From positions 140,111-204,110 of the forward strand of contig NZ_JAKJSQ010000005.1 of NCBI RefSeq assembly GCF_050337105.1: a DNA stretch of 64,000 nt, in the 5' to 3' direction. Shown here one piece after another: positions 54,225 through 60,676 of the stretch. The notes under the pieces are model-generated. The model saw only the letters and a program-made list of their open reading frames with translations, did not search any database and was not told the DNA's origin. A program made the position numbers and the translations under genes. This DNA is from Aliivibrio_A kagoshimensis. Its GTDB lineage: Bacteria; Pseudomonadota; Gammaproteobacteria; Enterobacterales; Vibrionaceae. Within the stretch, counting starts at the first letter, position 1, and each line of letters starts with the position of its first letter.

Positions 54225-54724
54225 CGTGGGTACTTCTCCCAAGACAGCTCAAAGTGAGGCCCATCTTTAAAGCTTGTCCAATCACCGCCCCAAATAATCG
54301 GGATATTCAGCTCTCGGCTTGCTTGCTTCATGGCATCCGCAATTTGATGATAGAACTTCCAATCCCATGACACCACGCCACCATCCAAGGCCCACAAATC
54401 AACCGCATGACCTGTTAAGTGTCGGCTGTTGAGCGTGGTGGTTTTACCCTCATTGAAAAGCTCACGTTGCCTTTCAAGCTCGCGCACTCCTTCACCCACA
54501 CTAAAATCAATCGCGGTAATTTGAATGGCACGCTTTACCAATCGCACCATGTCAGGATGAACGCCTGTTAAGCGCTCTAAGCTTCTTTGTCCTAATCTAT
54601 ACATAATGTCATCCCACCAATCAGGCTCACTCTCTGGGCGTATCTGCGCGGCTGGCTCTTTATCCTTTAGCAGCATCAACGCCCCTACAATCAACACAGG
54701 CAATATCAGAAACACTCTATTCAT
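54221..54724 (-). CDS. M15-family peptidase, endolysin candidate
   Basis: A 167-residue protein with an N-terminal hydrophobic anchor (residues 3-19) and a VanY/L-Ala-D-Glu peptidase-like domain: SRHLTGHAVDL with zinc ligands H102 and D109, and GDWTSFKDGPHFEL with H157. It would cut cell wall peptides at lysis or during entry. The N-terminal anchor suggests a signal-arrest or membrane-tethered lysin. ATGA overlap with the holin-like gene. Confidence 0.85.
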   Translation of the reverse strand: MNRVFLILPVLIVGALMLLKDKEPAAQIRPESEPDWWDDIMYRLGQRSLERLTGVHPDMVRLVKRAIQITAIDFSVGEGVRELERQRELFNEGKTTTLNSRHLTGHAVDLWALDGGVVSWDWKFYHQIADAMKQASRELNIPIIWGGDWTSFKDGPHFELSWEKYPR

Positions 54725-54744
54725 GACTCACCCCACTTTATCGC

Positions 54745-55059
54745 TTAAACCACAGGCGCAGGCTCTGCGCTTGCAAGGGCTTCTTGTTGCGCGATGAGTA
54801 GCGCTTCTTGCTCAGCAACCAAATCAATGTAATTCTTATGCTCGATAAGCAGCCATGCGTATTTCGCATCGAACTCAGCTTGGTTAATGTCTTTAGTGAG
54901 TCGTCGGTCGGTGTATTCGACATGGCCAGCACCGACATTGCTATCAAACTGAATGGCCCATTCACCACCGCGCATTTCAAAACCGCCAGTGTTCGATAGG
55001 TTGGCAACCACCCCATCAATAACGATTATCTGGTCAATTGTTACCGCTGTTATTTTCAT
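54745..55059 (-). CDS. Receptor-binding accessory protein, tail-fibre-assembly-like (104 residues)
   Basis: MKITAVTIDQIIVIDGVVANLSNTGGFEMRGG... followed by an alanine/glutamate-rich tail. ATG 55059 forms ATGA with the upstream stop, which favours it over ATG 55074. The position directly behind the collar-like protein and the compact beta-type N-terminus suggest a spike partner or chaperone, but I do not recognise the family. Confidence 0.55.
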   Translation of the reverse strand: MKITAVTIDQIIVIDGVVANLSNTGGFEMRGGEWAIQFDSNVGAGHVEYTDRRLTKDINQAEFDAKYAWLLIEHKNYIDLVAEQEALLIAQQEALASAEPAPVV

Positions 55060-55511
55060 AATTTCATTATCCATATGACTGCAATTGAGGGTTGAAAGGT
55101 TGATACGCTGTGATTGTGAGACTGACTTCCCCCTTCGCTTGTTGTACTTACATTGGTGTATTGCGCGTAATTCTGTGCGGAGTTACTTCCTTTAGCATTT
55201 CCACCTGATGCTGAAATACGAAAGCGGCTGCTTTGATGTGCGTGTGCTGGTATTTGAGATTTTGACAAAGTCGCCGATGTCACATTGTTGATTTTTGAGC
55301 CGAACTTGCTGCCTGCAACCCAGCTATCACCCACGCCGCAAATGGCTCTATCACGAAAGTCCATAGTGCCGTTTAGACCATCGGCCAATACCCACCCTTG
55401 AGGTATATCAAGCAAGGTTCCACCATGAATTTTATAATCACCTGACGCATAACCATCAGATAACGGATCTTTCACGATAATTGGCGGATTAAAAACAAAG
55501 GCAGCAAACAT
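55056..55511 (-). CDS. Tail-collar-like receptor-binding protein (151 residues)
   Basis: Starts MFAAFVFNPPIIVKDPLSDG; the middle KIHGGTLLDIPQGWVLADGLNGTMDFRDRAICGVG is the phage tail collar domain pattern (PPGWxLCDGxxxTPDLRxRF), and the C-terminal AHAHQSSRF/SHNHSV histidine-rich stretch with WIMKL end also fits collar proteins. A TAATG overlap joins it to the spike gene. Unusual for a tailless virus; here it probably sits at the vertex as receptor-binding protein. Confidence 0.75.
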   Translation of the reverse strand: MFAAFVFNPPIIVKDPLSDGYASGDYKIHGGTLLDIPQGWVLADGLNGTMDFRDRAICGVGDSWVAGSKFGSKINNVTSATLSKSQIPAHAHQSSRFRISASGGNAKGSNSAQNYAQYTNVSTTSEGGSQSHNHSVSTFQPSIAVIWIMKL

Positions 55512-56245
55512 TACAGCACCTCCCCACAATAGAGCGTGTCACCGTTAACACCGGAAACGGTCAAAGCGTTTGACGCTGGAAGCGTGGTCACGCCCCCTGC
55601 ATTTAAACGCAAGAAACCGCCAATGATTAACGGCCCAGTATTACTATCAGCCGCTTGCAATATCACTCCTTGCCTCGCAGGATTGGCCGCAATGGTTTTC
55701 TGCCCATCAAGAACAACGTCAGGCAAAGCATTTGTGCTTAGAGGCTTATCAATGACTTGTTGCGTACTTGGCGGTGCAGGGAAGTTTGACACCGCCATGC
55801 TAGTTGGAAAACTTGCAGGAACTGGAAAGTTCGACACCTCCAAGCTAGCAGGAAACGCCACATCTACCGTGGGAACTGTTACCTGAACATCTGGAATGGT
55901 CACTGCAATATCAAGCGGCTCTTGAATTCTTGCTACCACAACAGGCTCAGAGATCCGATTCACATTAAGCGCACCATTGATGGCCGTAGAACTGGATTTA
56001 ATGCGCAGCTCTACATCGGCCACTTGGTACTCAACATACACACTGGTTTCATTGTTGTTGTGAAACTCAAGCTCATCATAAGCAGACACATCAACCGTAT
56101 CACCGCGCTCAATCTCAAGCGGTCGCAAAGCATCACCGCGCAATATCACGCTTTGACTTGCCTCTCTTAAAATAAGAAAGCGCCCTGCTTGCCCTGCGTT
56201 GAAGCGATAAAAATCACCGCTTGAAATGGTTATTTGCTGTTTCAT
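55511..56245 (-). CDS. Spike or vertex protein candidate (244 residues)
   Basis: MKQQITISSGDFYRFNAGQAGRFLIL...: all-beta pattern. The N-terminal half could be a jelly-roll or penton-like domain; the middle has near-repeats (VSNFPVPASFP, VSNFPAPPS) and prolines like an extended shaft; the end (LRLNAGGVTTLPASNALTVSG) is again beta. It is followed in TAATG coupling by the collar-like protein, so I propose a two-piece spike. Family not recognised. Confidence 0.6.
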   Translation of the reverse strand: MKQQITISSGDFYRFNAGQAGRFLILREASQSVILRGDALRPLEIERGDTVDVSAYDELEFHNNNETSVYVEYQVADVELRIKSSSTAINGALNVNRISEPVVVARIQEPLDIAVTIPDVQVTVPTVDVAFPASLEVSNFPVPASFPTSMAVSNFPAPPSTQQVIDKPLSTNALPDVVLDGQKTIAANPARQGVILQAADSNTGPLIIGGFLRLNAGGVTTLPASNALTVSGVNGDTLYCGEVL

Positions 56246-56322
56246 TAGCTTGAACTCCTTACCGCAACCACAACCGCCACAATCGTCCCGACAATCCCTG
56301 CAATAGTCGCAATGGTTTTCAG
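56245..56322 (-). CDS. 25-residue membrane peptide with a probable CTG start
   Basis: The frame before the spike gene is open for 40 codons (56364-56245) and ends in a TAA that overlaps the spike ATG (TAATG). It has no ATG, but its CTG at 56322 overlaps the stop of the upstream 253-residue gene as CTGA, the same layout used by the ATGA pairs in this operon. From there it codes KTIATIAGIVGTIVAVVVAV plus RSSS, a clean single membrane helix. A -1 frameshift that adds this helix to the 253-residue protein is the alternative. Confidence 0.45.
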   Translation of the reverse strand: MKTIATIAGIVGTIVAVVVAVRSSS

Positions 56323-57080
56323 TGCGTTGTTATTCGAATCAACTTCGCCCGTTTGCTCTGCGCCTTAGCTGCGTTTGCCATACCTATGGCCGCTTTAGTA
56401 GTCGCGCTCTGTTGGCCCGCCATACTTTTGATAGCATCAATCGCATGGCTGCTGACTTCGCTATTACTGGCTAGCGCCAACCCTCCAAAATTCAGAGCTT
56501 CTTCGGCCATTTTCCCAGCCGCCATGACCGCCCCGTTATCAGTCATGGTGAGGTTGATTTCAGATTTACTGACACCTGAAATATTAGCCCCCCAGTTATC
56601 ACCACTGACCGCAGCCGTTCCGCTGTTGCTTTCGGTTGTTGTGGTTGTGGTGGTTTCATTAGATGACGAACTTGAACCGCCCATATCGTTAAACCTTATT
56701 CGCAAGACTCGCTCAGATTTACCGCGTTTTTCCACTTCAAATACAGGGCATTTAAGAGCACGTTTAATAAAACGCTCCGCACCTGGTCTAAAGAAATGCG
56801 CTCGAATCGAGTCAAAATTATTTATTCTGGCATGGTTGATAGCCGCCATGGTTCCAGCGGCCATGTCCCCATCAAGCCCAACAACAACCAGCTCTTTATT
56901 GCCGCTGCTGTCTTTCTCTCCGCGCAGCAACATGAACGTATCGCCAACGGTGTAGCTTTGCTCTTTCCCCTCGTTAATGGATTGCTCTGCATGTTGCCAG
57001 TAATCACCAAGGGCGTGTTTCAGCCTCGGCTTGGCGTACTGCCAGTCGCAAACAATCAGATCACTTTCGAGTGAAAACAT
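56319..57080 (-). CDS. Virion or assembly protein, unknown (253 residues)
   Basis: I do not recognise the family. The N-terminal part is alpha/beta with GDTFMLLRGEKDSSGNKELVVVG and a possible acyltransferase-like AGTMAAINHA segment; a Ser/Thr-rich linker (GGSSSSSNETTTTTTT) leads to an alanine-rich helical C-terminal part ending AKAQSKRAKLIRITTH. ATG 57080 gives a short overlap with the preceding gene. It may be anchored by the peptide encoded directly behind. Confidence 0.55.
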   Translation of the reverse strand: MFSLESDLIVCDWQYAKPRLKHALGDYWQHAEQSINEGKEQSYTVGDTFMLLRGEKDSSGNKELVVVGLDGDMAAGTMAAINHARINNFDSIRAHFFRPGAERFIKRALKCPVFEVEKRGKSERVLRIRFNDMGGSSSSSNETTTTTTTESNSGTAAVSGDNWGANISGVSKSEINLTMTDNGAVMAAGKMAEEALNFGGLALASNSEVSSHAIDAIKSMAGQQSATTKAAIGMANAAKAQSKRAKLIRITTH

Positions 57081-57267
57081 ACAAAGCAACCAAAGCAATC
57101 AATACAATCGCCCAAGCTGGAAAGCCGTTGTTACTGCCCATATTGACAGAGCCGCCCGTAAAGCCGCTGTTGTTGGTGGTTGAGGTGTTGCTACTGGCCG
57201 TTGATGGGCCACCGCCGCCAGCGGATAAACCGCCACCACCTGTTAAGGAAGTCATTGCACCTAACAT
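57061..57267 (-). CDS. Gly/Ser-rich small membrane protein (68 residues)
   Basis: Glycine- and serine-rich N-terminal two thirds (LTGGGGLSAGGGG, TTNNSGFTGG), then a C-terminal helix AWAIVLIALVALYVF with basic end. Its ATG overlaps the upstream stop as TGATG. Typical of small virion membrane proteins of membrane-containing phages. Confidence 0.65.
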   Translation of the reverse strand: MLGAMTSLTGGGGLSAGGGGPSTASSNTSTTNNSGFTGGSVNMGSNNGFPAWAIVLIALVALYVFTRK

Positions 57268-57413
57268 CAGCTAAACACTCCCATCTTGAATACAGCCCAA
57301 ATAAGAGAGACCAAGATTAAGAAATAGGTGATCTGCTTTAAGCCATCACTCAAGCTAATACCCAACGCGCCACCGACACCCAAGCCGCCCAGTCCCCAAA
57401 AAATTAAAGGCAT
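57267..57413 (-). CDS. Small membrane protein (48 residues)
   Basis: MPLIFWGLGGLGVGGALGIS..., glycine-rich hydrophobic start and a second segment (ITYFLILVSLIWAVF). TGATG overlap with the next gene and ten bases after the previous one make it a real member of the operon. Likely virion membrane component. Confidence 0.6.
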   Translation of the reverse strand: MPLIFWGLGGLGVGGALGISLSDGLKQITYFLILVSLIWAVFKMGVFS

Positions 57414-57423
57414 AAACCTCTCC

Positions 57424-57693
57424 TTACTTTTTCATGGCAAACATGAAGAGCATCAGCACCAAGAGCAGACCGATACCACCACCGAGATACAACAAGGTAT
57501 TGTCTTTTGCATTCACACTGCCTTGTGGTGTGGTCACCGCATTGCCGTTATCGTCTGCAAAAGTCTGTGTTGGCTGCTGCGTTGCGGCTGGGTTACTGGT
57601 TTTATCGTCAGTTGGAAACAACCAATCTGATTGCTCCCCTACCGCTTCCAAAGCCCCCTCACCGAACTCCATTAGATCATCAAAAAAGCTCAT
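57424..57693 (-). CDS. Small membrane protein with acidic N-terminus (89 residues)
   Basis: Acidic start (MSFFDDLMEFGEGALEAV), polar linker rich in T, Q and N, C-terminal helix LLYLGGGIGLLLVLMLFMFAM with KK end. It follows the major capsid gene by nine bases; likely a virion membrane or capsid-membrane linking protein. Confidence 0.65.
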   Translation of the reverse strand: MSFFDDLMEFGEGALEAVGEQSDWLFPTDDKTSNPAATQQPTQTFADDNGNAVTTPQGSVNAKDNTLLYLGGGIGLLLVLMLFMFAMKK

Positions 57694-57702
57694 AACTGCG
57701 CC

Positions 57703-58521
57703 TTACTGGTTGCGTTGCAACATCTCAGGGCGAACCACTTCTACCGACTCAACCAAGATAGGAATTGAACCTGCAATATCTGAAGTTGTGACCGTAAAGG
57801 TTAGGTTTGAGCTGTGAGCTGTTGGAAACAAATCATTGATAGAAAAACCGCGCACAATTGGGTCGAAATGAAAATACCCTGCTTGTGGGGTTCGCTCATT
57901 GCGTTTGGTATTGGCGGTGTTAATCAGCTTGGTTGCTTCATACTCTTTGTTGAAATCACGCTCAATTTTCATCTTGGTGATATTGGCGTGTTTAAAGTGC
58001 ATGCGACGAATCGCAATATGAGGACTTGCCACCAAGGAAGTGAATTCGTTCTCACCTTGCGCATTGGCTGACATGGTTTGGCGCTTAATGTGCGGCACCA
58101 CGACACGCATCGGCTCTGCCGCTGTTACGTGCGCCCATGTTTGAATCGTTAATGGGTCTGCGCCTGCCGCTTTAGCTTTGAACTGGATATCTAGCGTGAT
58201 GTTATCGCCAAGCTCGGTTACAAGACCTGTATAACGAACCCCGTTTTGAGTACGGGCGACAATATCGGCAAAAGGGATCACAAAAATGCCCGCTGTTGCT
58301 TCAATCTTTTTATACAGCTCAAGCATAAGAAGCTCTGAGCCTGTTAACACGTAAATCTCAGTGGTGTTAAGCATAATAGAAACACGTTCAAGCTCTGCCG
58401 CTGTTGCGTTAGTTTCTAAAATCAGCTCTTGATAAGTTGGGCCAACAGGGATTTGAAGTGTGCCTTTTTCGCCCCACTTAGCACCTGTCATGGAATTTAA
58501 CTTTAATGGTTTAACTGACAT
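57703..58521 (-). CDS. Double-jelly-roll major capsid protein, PM2 P2-like
   Basis: 272 residues, the size of the PM2 capsid protein P2 (269). The start MSVKPLKLNSMTGAKWGEKGTLQIPVGPTYQELIL closely follows the P2 N-terminal pattern (LN..S.....LPIGQTYE), remembered from the family, and the whole protein is beta-rich in two halves (around residues 1-130 and 140-272). It lies in the same block as the packaging ATPase and small membrane proteins. Assignment of fold is inference; a profile search would settle it. Confidence 0.82.
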   Translation of the reverse strand: MSVKPLKLNSMTGAKWGEKGTLQIPVGPTYQELILETNATAAELERVSIMLNTTEIYVLTGSELLMLELYKKIEATAGIFVIPFADIVARTQNGVRYTGLVTELGDNITLDIQFKAKAAGADPLTIQTWAHVTAAEPMRVVVPHIKRQTMSANAQGENEFTSLVASPHIAIRRMHFKHANITKMKIERDFNKEYEATKLINTANTKRNERTPQAGYFHFDPIVRGFSINDLFPTAHSSNLTFTVTTSDIAGSIPILVESVEVVRPEMLQRNQ

Positions 58522-58530
58522 GACAACTCC

Positions 58531-58662
58531 CTAGAACCAGCCTGATTTACCCAGTGCTTTTTCAAGCCCTAGAACGTTGTTATTTACAGCAAAGATGATG
58601 GCCGCAGAAACACCCGCACTAATGACCGCCACTTTCGCAATGTTTTTCGCATTGAGTTTCAT
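58531..58662 (-). CDS. Small membrane protein (43 residues) before the capsid gene
   Basis: MKLNAKNIAKVAVISAGVSAAIIFAV followed by NNNVLGLEKALGKSGWF: basic N-terminus, one helix. Shine-Dalgarno AAGAGG ahead of ATG. Ten bases before the capsid gene start. A virion membrane protein is likely. Confidence 0.65.
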   Translation of the reverse strand: MKLNAKNIAKVAVISAGVSAAIIFAVNNNVLGLEKALGKSGWF

Positions 58663-58788
58663 AAAAAAACGCCTCTTATGAGTTAAGTATTTTCACGTTG
58701 AAAACACCATCACCATAAGAAGCGCTTGATTAATTAACCAGTGGGTTAAGCCTATTAGGTTAGAGCTTTAACCTATTAGGTTTACATT
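58663..58788. promoter_or_regulatory. Intergenic region with tandem CCTATTAGGTT repeats, late promoter candidate
   Basis: 126 bases between the ATPase gene and the small membrane protein gene, the only real gap in the late operon. It carries CCTATTAGGTT at 58751-58761 and 58772-58782, 21 bases apart (two helical turns), the second copy as a perfect odd palindrome AACCTATTAGGTT. This is where a late-transcription activator or repressor would bind. Confidence 0.55.
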
Positions 58789-59496
58789 CTATTTTCGAGG
58801 GTCGATTTTGTGCTGTTTCCAGTTGCCGATACCGGGCGATTTTAGAATGTAATCCGCGTGGGTTTGGGTATCACGAAAGGTTTGCAGCGATAAAATCGCC
58901 TCTACGGGAACGTCGAGATATTCACCCACGTACTTAGCACCCCGACTACTACCCACCGCGCCAATATAGAAATGTGCAGATTCATCCAACACGGTTTTTG
59001 GTACCTCTTGGCCGCGCTGAAAAGTAGTGTGCATGATAAGCCCAAAGCCGCGACCACCTGTCCATAGCTCCCCTGCTACCCCGTCCAATTTTCCTGCACT
59101 TTTAGTGAACTTTGCCAGCTCTTCAACCACCGTATGTAACCGCTTTTTGTGGTTTCCATTACCCAATGACCATGCAATGCGAGCAAACAGCTCTAAGTTC
59201 TCAGGGGTTCGCTCTTTACCGACCATAGCAAGACGAAACGCGCCAGTGCCTTTTCTGGCTTTCCAAGCGGCTCGGTAAAACTCGCCCCAGTCGGTGAACT
59301 TACGCACTTTCAAGCCTAAAAAGGCTTTATTGCTATGGTCTTCATAGGGGTCAAAGAACAACACCTGATCGCTTTTTTTGATAAACCCAAGCTTTCGAAT
59401 AGCTGTAGTTTTACAACTGCCTGTTGTGCCTAAATAACTGACATGCTCAGCGTTAAGGGCGTTGTTTTTATTAATGGGTTGCGGTGGTTGGAACAT
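58789..59496 (-). CDS. Packaging ATPase, FtsK/HerA (A32) type
   Basis: 235 residues, similar in size to PM2 P9 (225). Walker A GTTGSCKT at residues 23-30, Walker B-type HTVVEELAKF at 121-130 and a QRGQEVPKTVLDESAH region with the sensor. It should pack the genome into the capsid through a membrane pore, replacing the terminase of tailed phages. The start overlaps the 168-residue protein by 26 bases. Confidence 0.85.
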   Translation of the reverse strand: MFQPPQPINKNNALNAEHVSYLGTTGSCKTTAIRKLGFIKKSDQVLFFDPYEDHSNKAFLGLKVRKFTDWGEFYRAAWKARKGTGAFRLAMVGKERTPENLELFARIAWSLGNGNHKKRLHTVVEELAKFTKSAGKLDGVAGELWTGGRGFGLIMHTTFQRGQEVPKTVLDESAHFYIGAVGSSRGAKYVGEYLDVPVEAILSLQTFRDTQTHADYILKSPGIGNWKQHKIDPRK

Positions 59497-59977
59497 GCAC
59501 TACCTCCGCGCTGTTATCTTCAGTTTCAACTGACTCACTAGGCTCAGGCTCGTTAACCACTTTAGCCGCTTGTAAGCGCTTAATTTGCATCGCAGAGCCG
59601 CCAATCAATGATAAGGCCGCACAGGTAAAACTGATTTCAACCTTGTACTCATCAAACCAACCTAACCACGTAGGGCCGTATTTACTGAGCATTGGCTCGG
59701 ACGCTGCCACAAACTTTGTGCGGCTCTCTTTGTTGAATTCAAACTCAGGAACATCGAGCACACCTTGCAGAGTCATTTCAACAAAGCTAAGGCCGTAATC
59801 CATCATGGCCGCGCCTACTGCGGGGTCAAACTCTTCAGGCGTATTCTCAGTGGCGGTGTCTTCTGTGCTTTGCGGCTCTTCATCAATAGATGGTCGCTCA
59901 ATGCTATCTAACTCACTGGCGGCAAGTTCAGCTTGTGTGTCTCGGTTGATGGTTTCGTTTTCAATAGTTGCTTCCAT
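59471..59977 (-). CDS. Acidic membrane protein, unknown (168 residues)
   Basis: Very acidic start (residues 1-50), helical middle with LTLQGVLDVPEFEFNKESRTKF, one membrane segment near residues 115-130 (ISFTCAALSLIGGSAM), acidic tail. Lies between the Zn-ribbon protein and the ATPase. I do not recognise the family; its position suggests a virion or packaging partner. Confidence 0.6.
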   Translation of the reverse strand: MEATIENETINRDTQAELAASELDSIERPSIDEEPQSTEDTATENTPEEFDPAVGAAMMDYGLSFVEMTLQGVLDVPEFEFNKESRTKFVAASEPMLSKYGPTWLGWFDEYKVEISFTCAALSLIGGSAMQIKRLQAAKVVNEPEPSESVETEDNSAEVVHVPTTATH

Positions 59978-59978
59978 G

Positions 59979-60449
59979 TTATGCCTCTTTTGTTTTATTG
60001 GAGGCCATGAAGAACAGCCCCATACAGATAATCATTAAACCCACTACCCAGCCTATTAGGTTACTGTCACTGGTTTCTGAGTGGTTAGAATTGGTTAACT
60101 CACTATCGTCCAATCCCTTGCTGTCACTGGTTAGAAGTGGTTTAGTAACCACTTCGCTAACCACCTTTTCAGGCTTTGGGGTTACGGTAGGACAATTGCT
60201 ATTAAGGTGAACCGCTTCGGCGGTGGTTTGCATCCCACTGGCTAACCACGTTTGAAACGGCTTCCCAGCTTGCTGGTTGGTTTTACATTCAGGACAAATC
60301 AAATAGAGCTGCCCCAATCTGCGTTTATTCTTAGGGGTTTCTCCCTCGGTTATTGCTTTATGCTCGCCCACGGCATGAACAGTACACACCTCACCGCATC
60401 CATGAGTCGGGCACAAAATGTATCCCTTAACGGGGTTTTTACTTGCCAT
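59979..60449 (-). CDS. Zinc-ribbon membrane protein (156 residues)
   Basis: N-terminal zinc ribbon: CPTHGCGEVC and CPECKTNQ (four-cysteine type with the first pair CPTHGC). Then a spacer rich in S, N and T, and a membrane segment GWVVGLMIICMGLFFMA near the C-terminus. It resembles Ogr/Delta or PM2 P14-like zinc proteins only in having the ribbon; membrane anchor is unusual. Could be transcription factor tethered to the membrane or a virion component. Confidence 0.65.
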   Translation of the reverse strand: MASKNPVKGYILCPTHGCGEVCTVHAVGEHKAITEGETPKNKRRLGQLYLICPECKTNQQAGKPFQTWLASGMQTTAEAVHLNSNCPTVTPKPEKVVSEVVTKPLLTSDSKGLDDSELTNSNHSETSDSNLIGWVVGLMIICMGLFFMASNKTKEA

Positions 60450-60669
60450 GGTCCAAAGCCTCCAAATGAATAATTCTTTCGTTCAAGTCGCTAATCATCA
60501 GTTCATTGTTCTCTAAAAGCTGACCGACAATAGGCACCGCTTTTAATGCTTTGCTTGGATTGAACATCACCGATTGCAAGCTCACGCCATCAGTAGCATT
60601 TTTCAGCGCCTCTTTGAGCTGTGCGCGGTCTTCAATCAATTGTTGTATGTTTTGCTGTCTCTCTAACAT
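60439..60669 (-). CDS. Coiled-coil small protein (76 residues)
   Basis: MLERQQNIQQLIEDRAQLKEALKNATDG, leucine/glutamine/glutamate heptads in the first and last thirds and a central hydrophobic VGQLLENNELM. It starts seven bases after the rep stop. No known family; accessory to replication or regulation. Confidence 0.6.
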   Translation of the reverse strand: MLERQQNIQQLIEDRAQLKEALKNATDGVSLQSVMFNPSKALKAVPIVGQLLENNELMISDLNERIIHLEALDHGK

Positions 60670-60676
60670 GGTGTCC

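Noticed and set aside
56319..56364. Programmed -1 frameshift joining the 253-residue gene to the membrane helix
   Set aside because: No canonical slippery heptamer in the overlap; a CTG start fits the overlap pattern better. Kept only as an alternative.
56353..56955. 200-codon plus-strand frame opposite the 253-residue gene
   Set aside because: Shadow of the alanine/serine-rich minus-strand gene; no start signal, opposite to a coupled operon.
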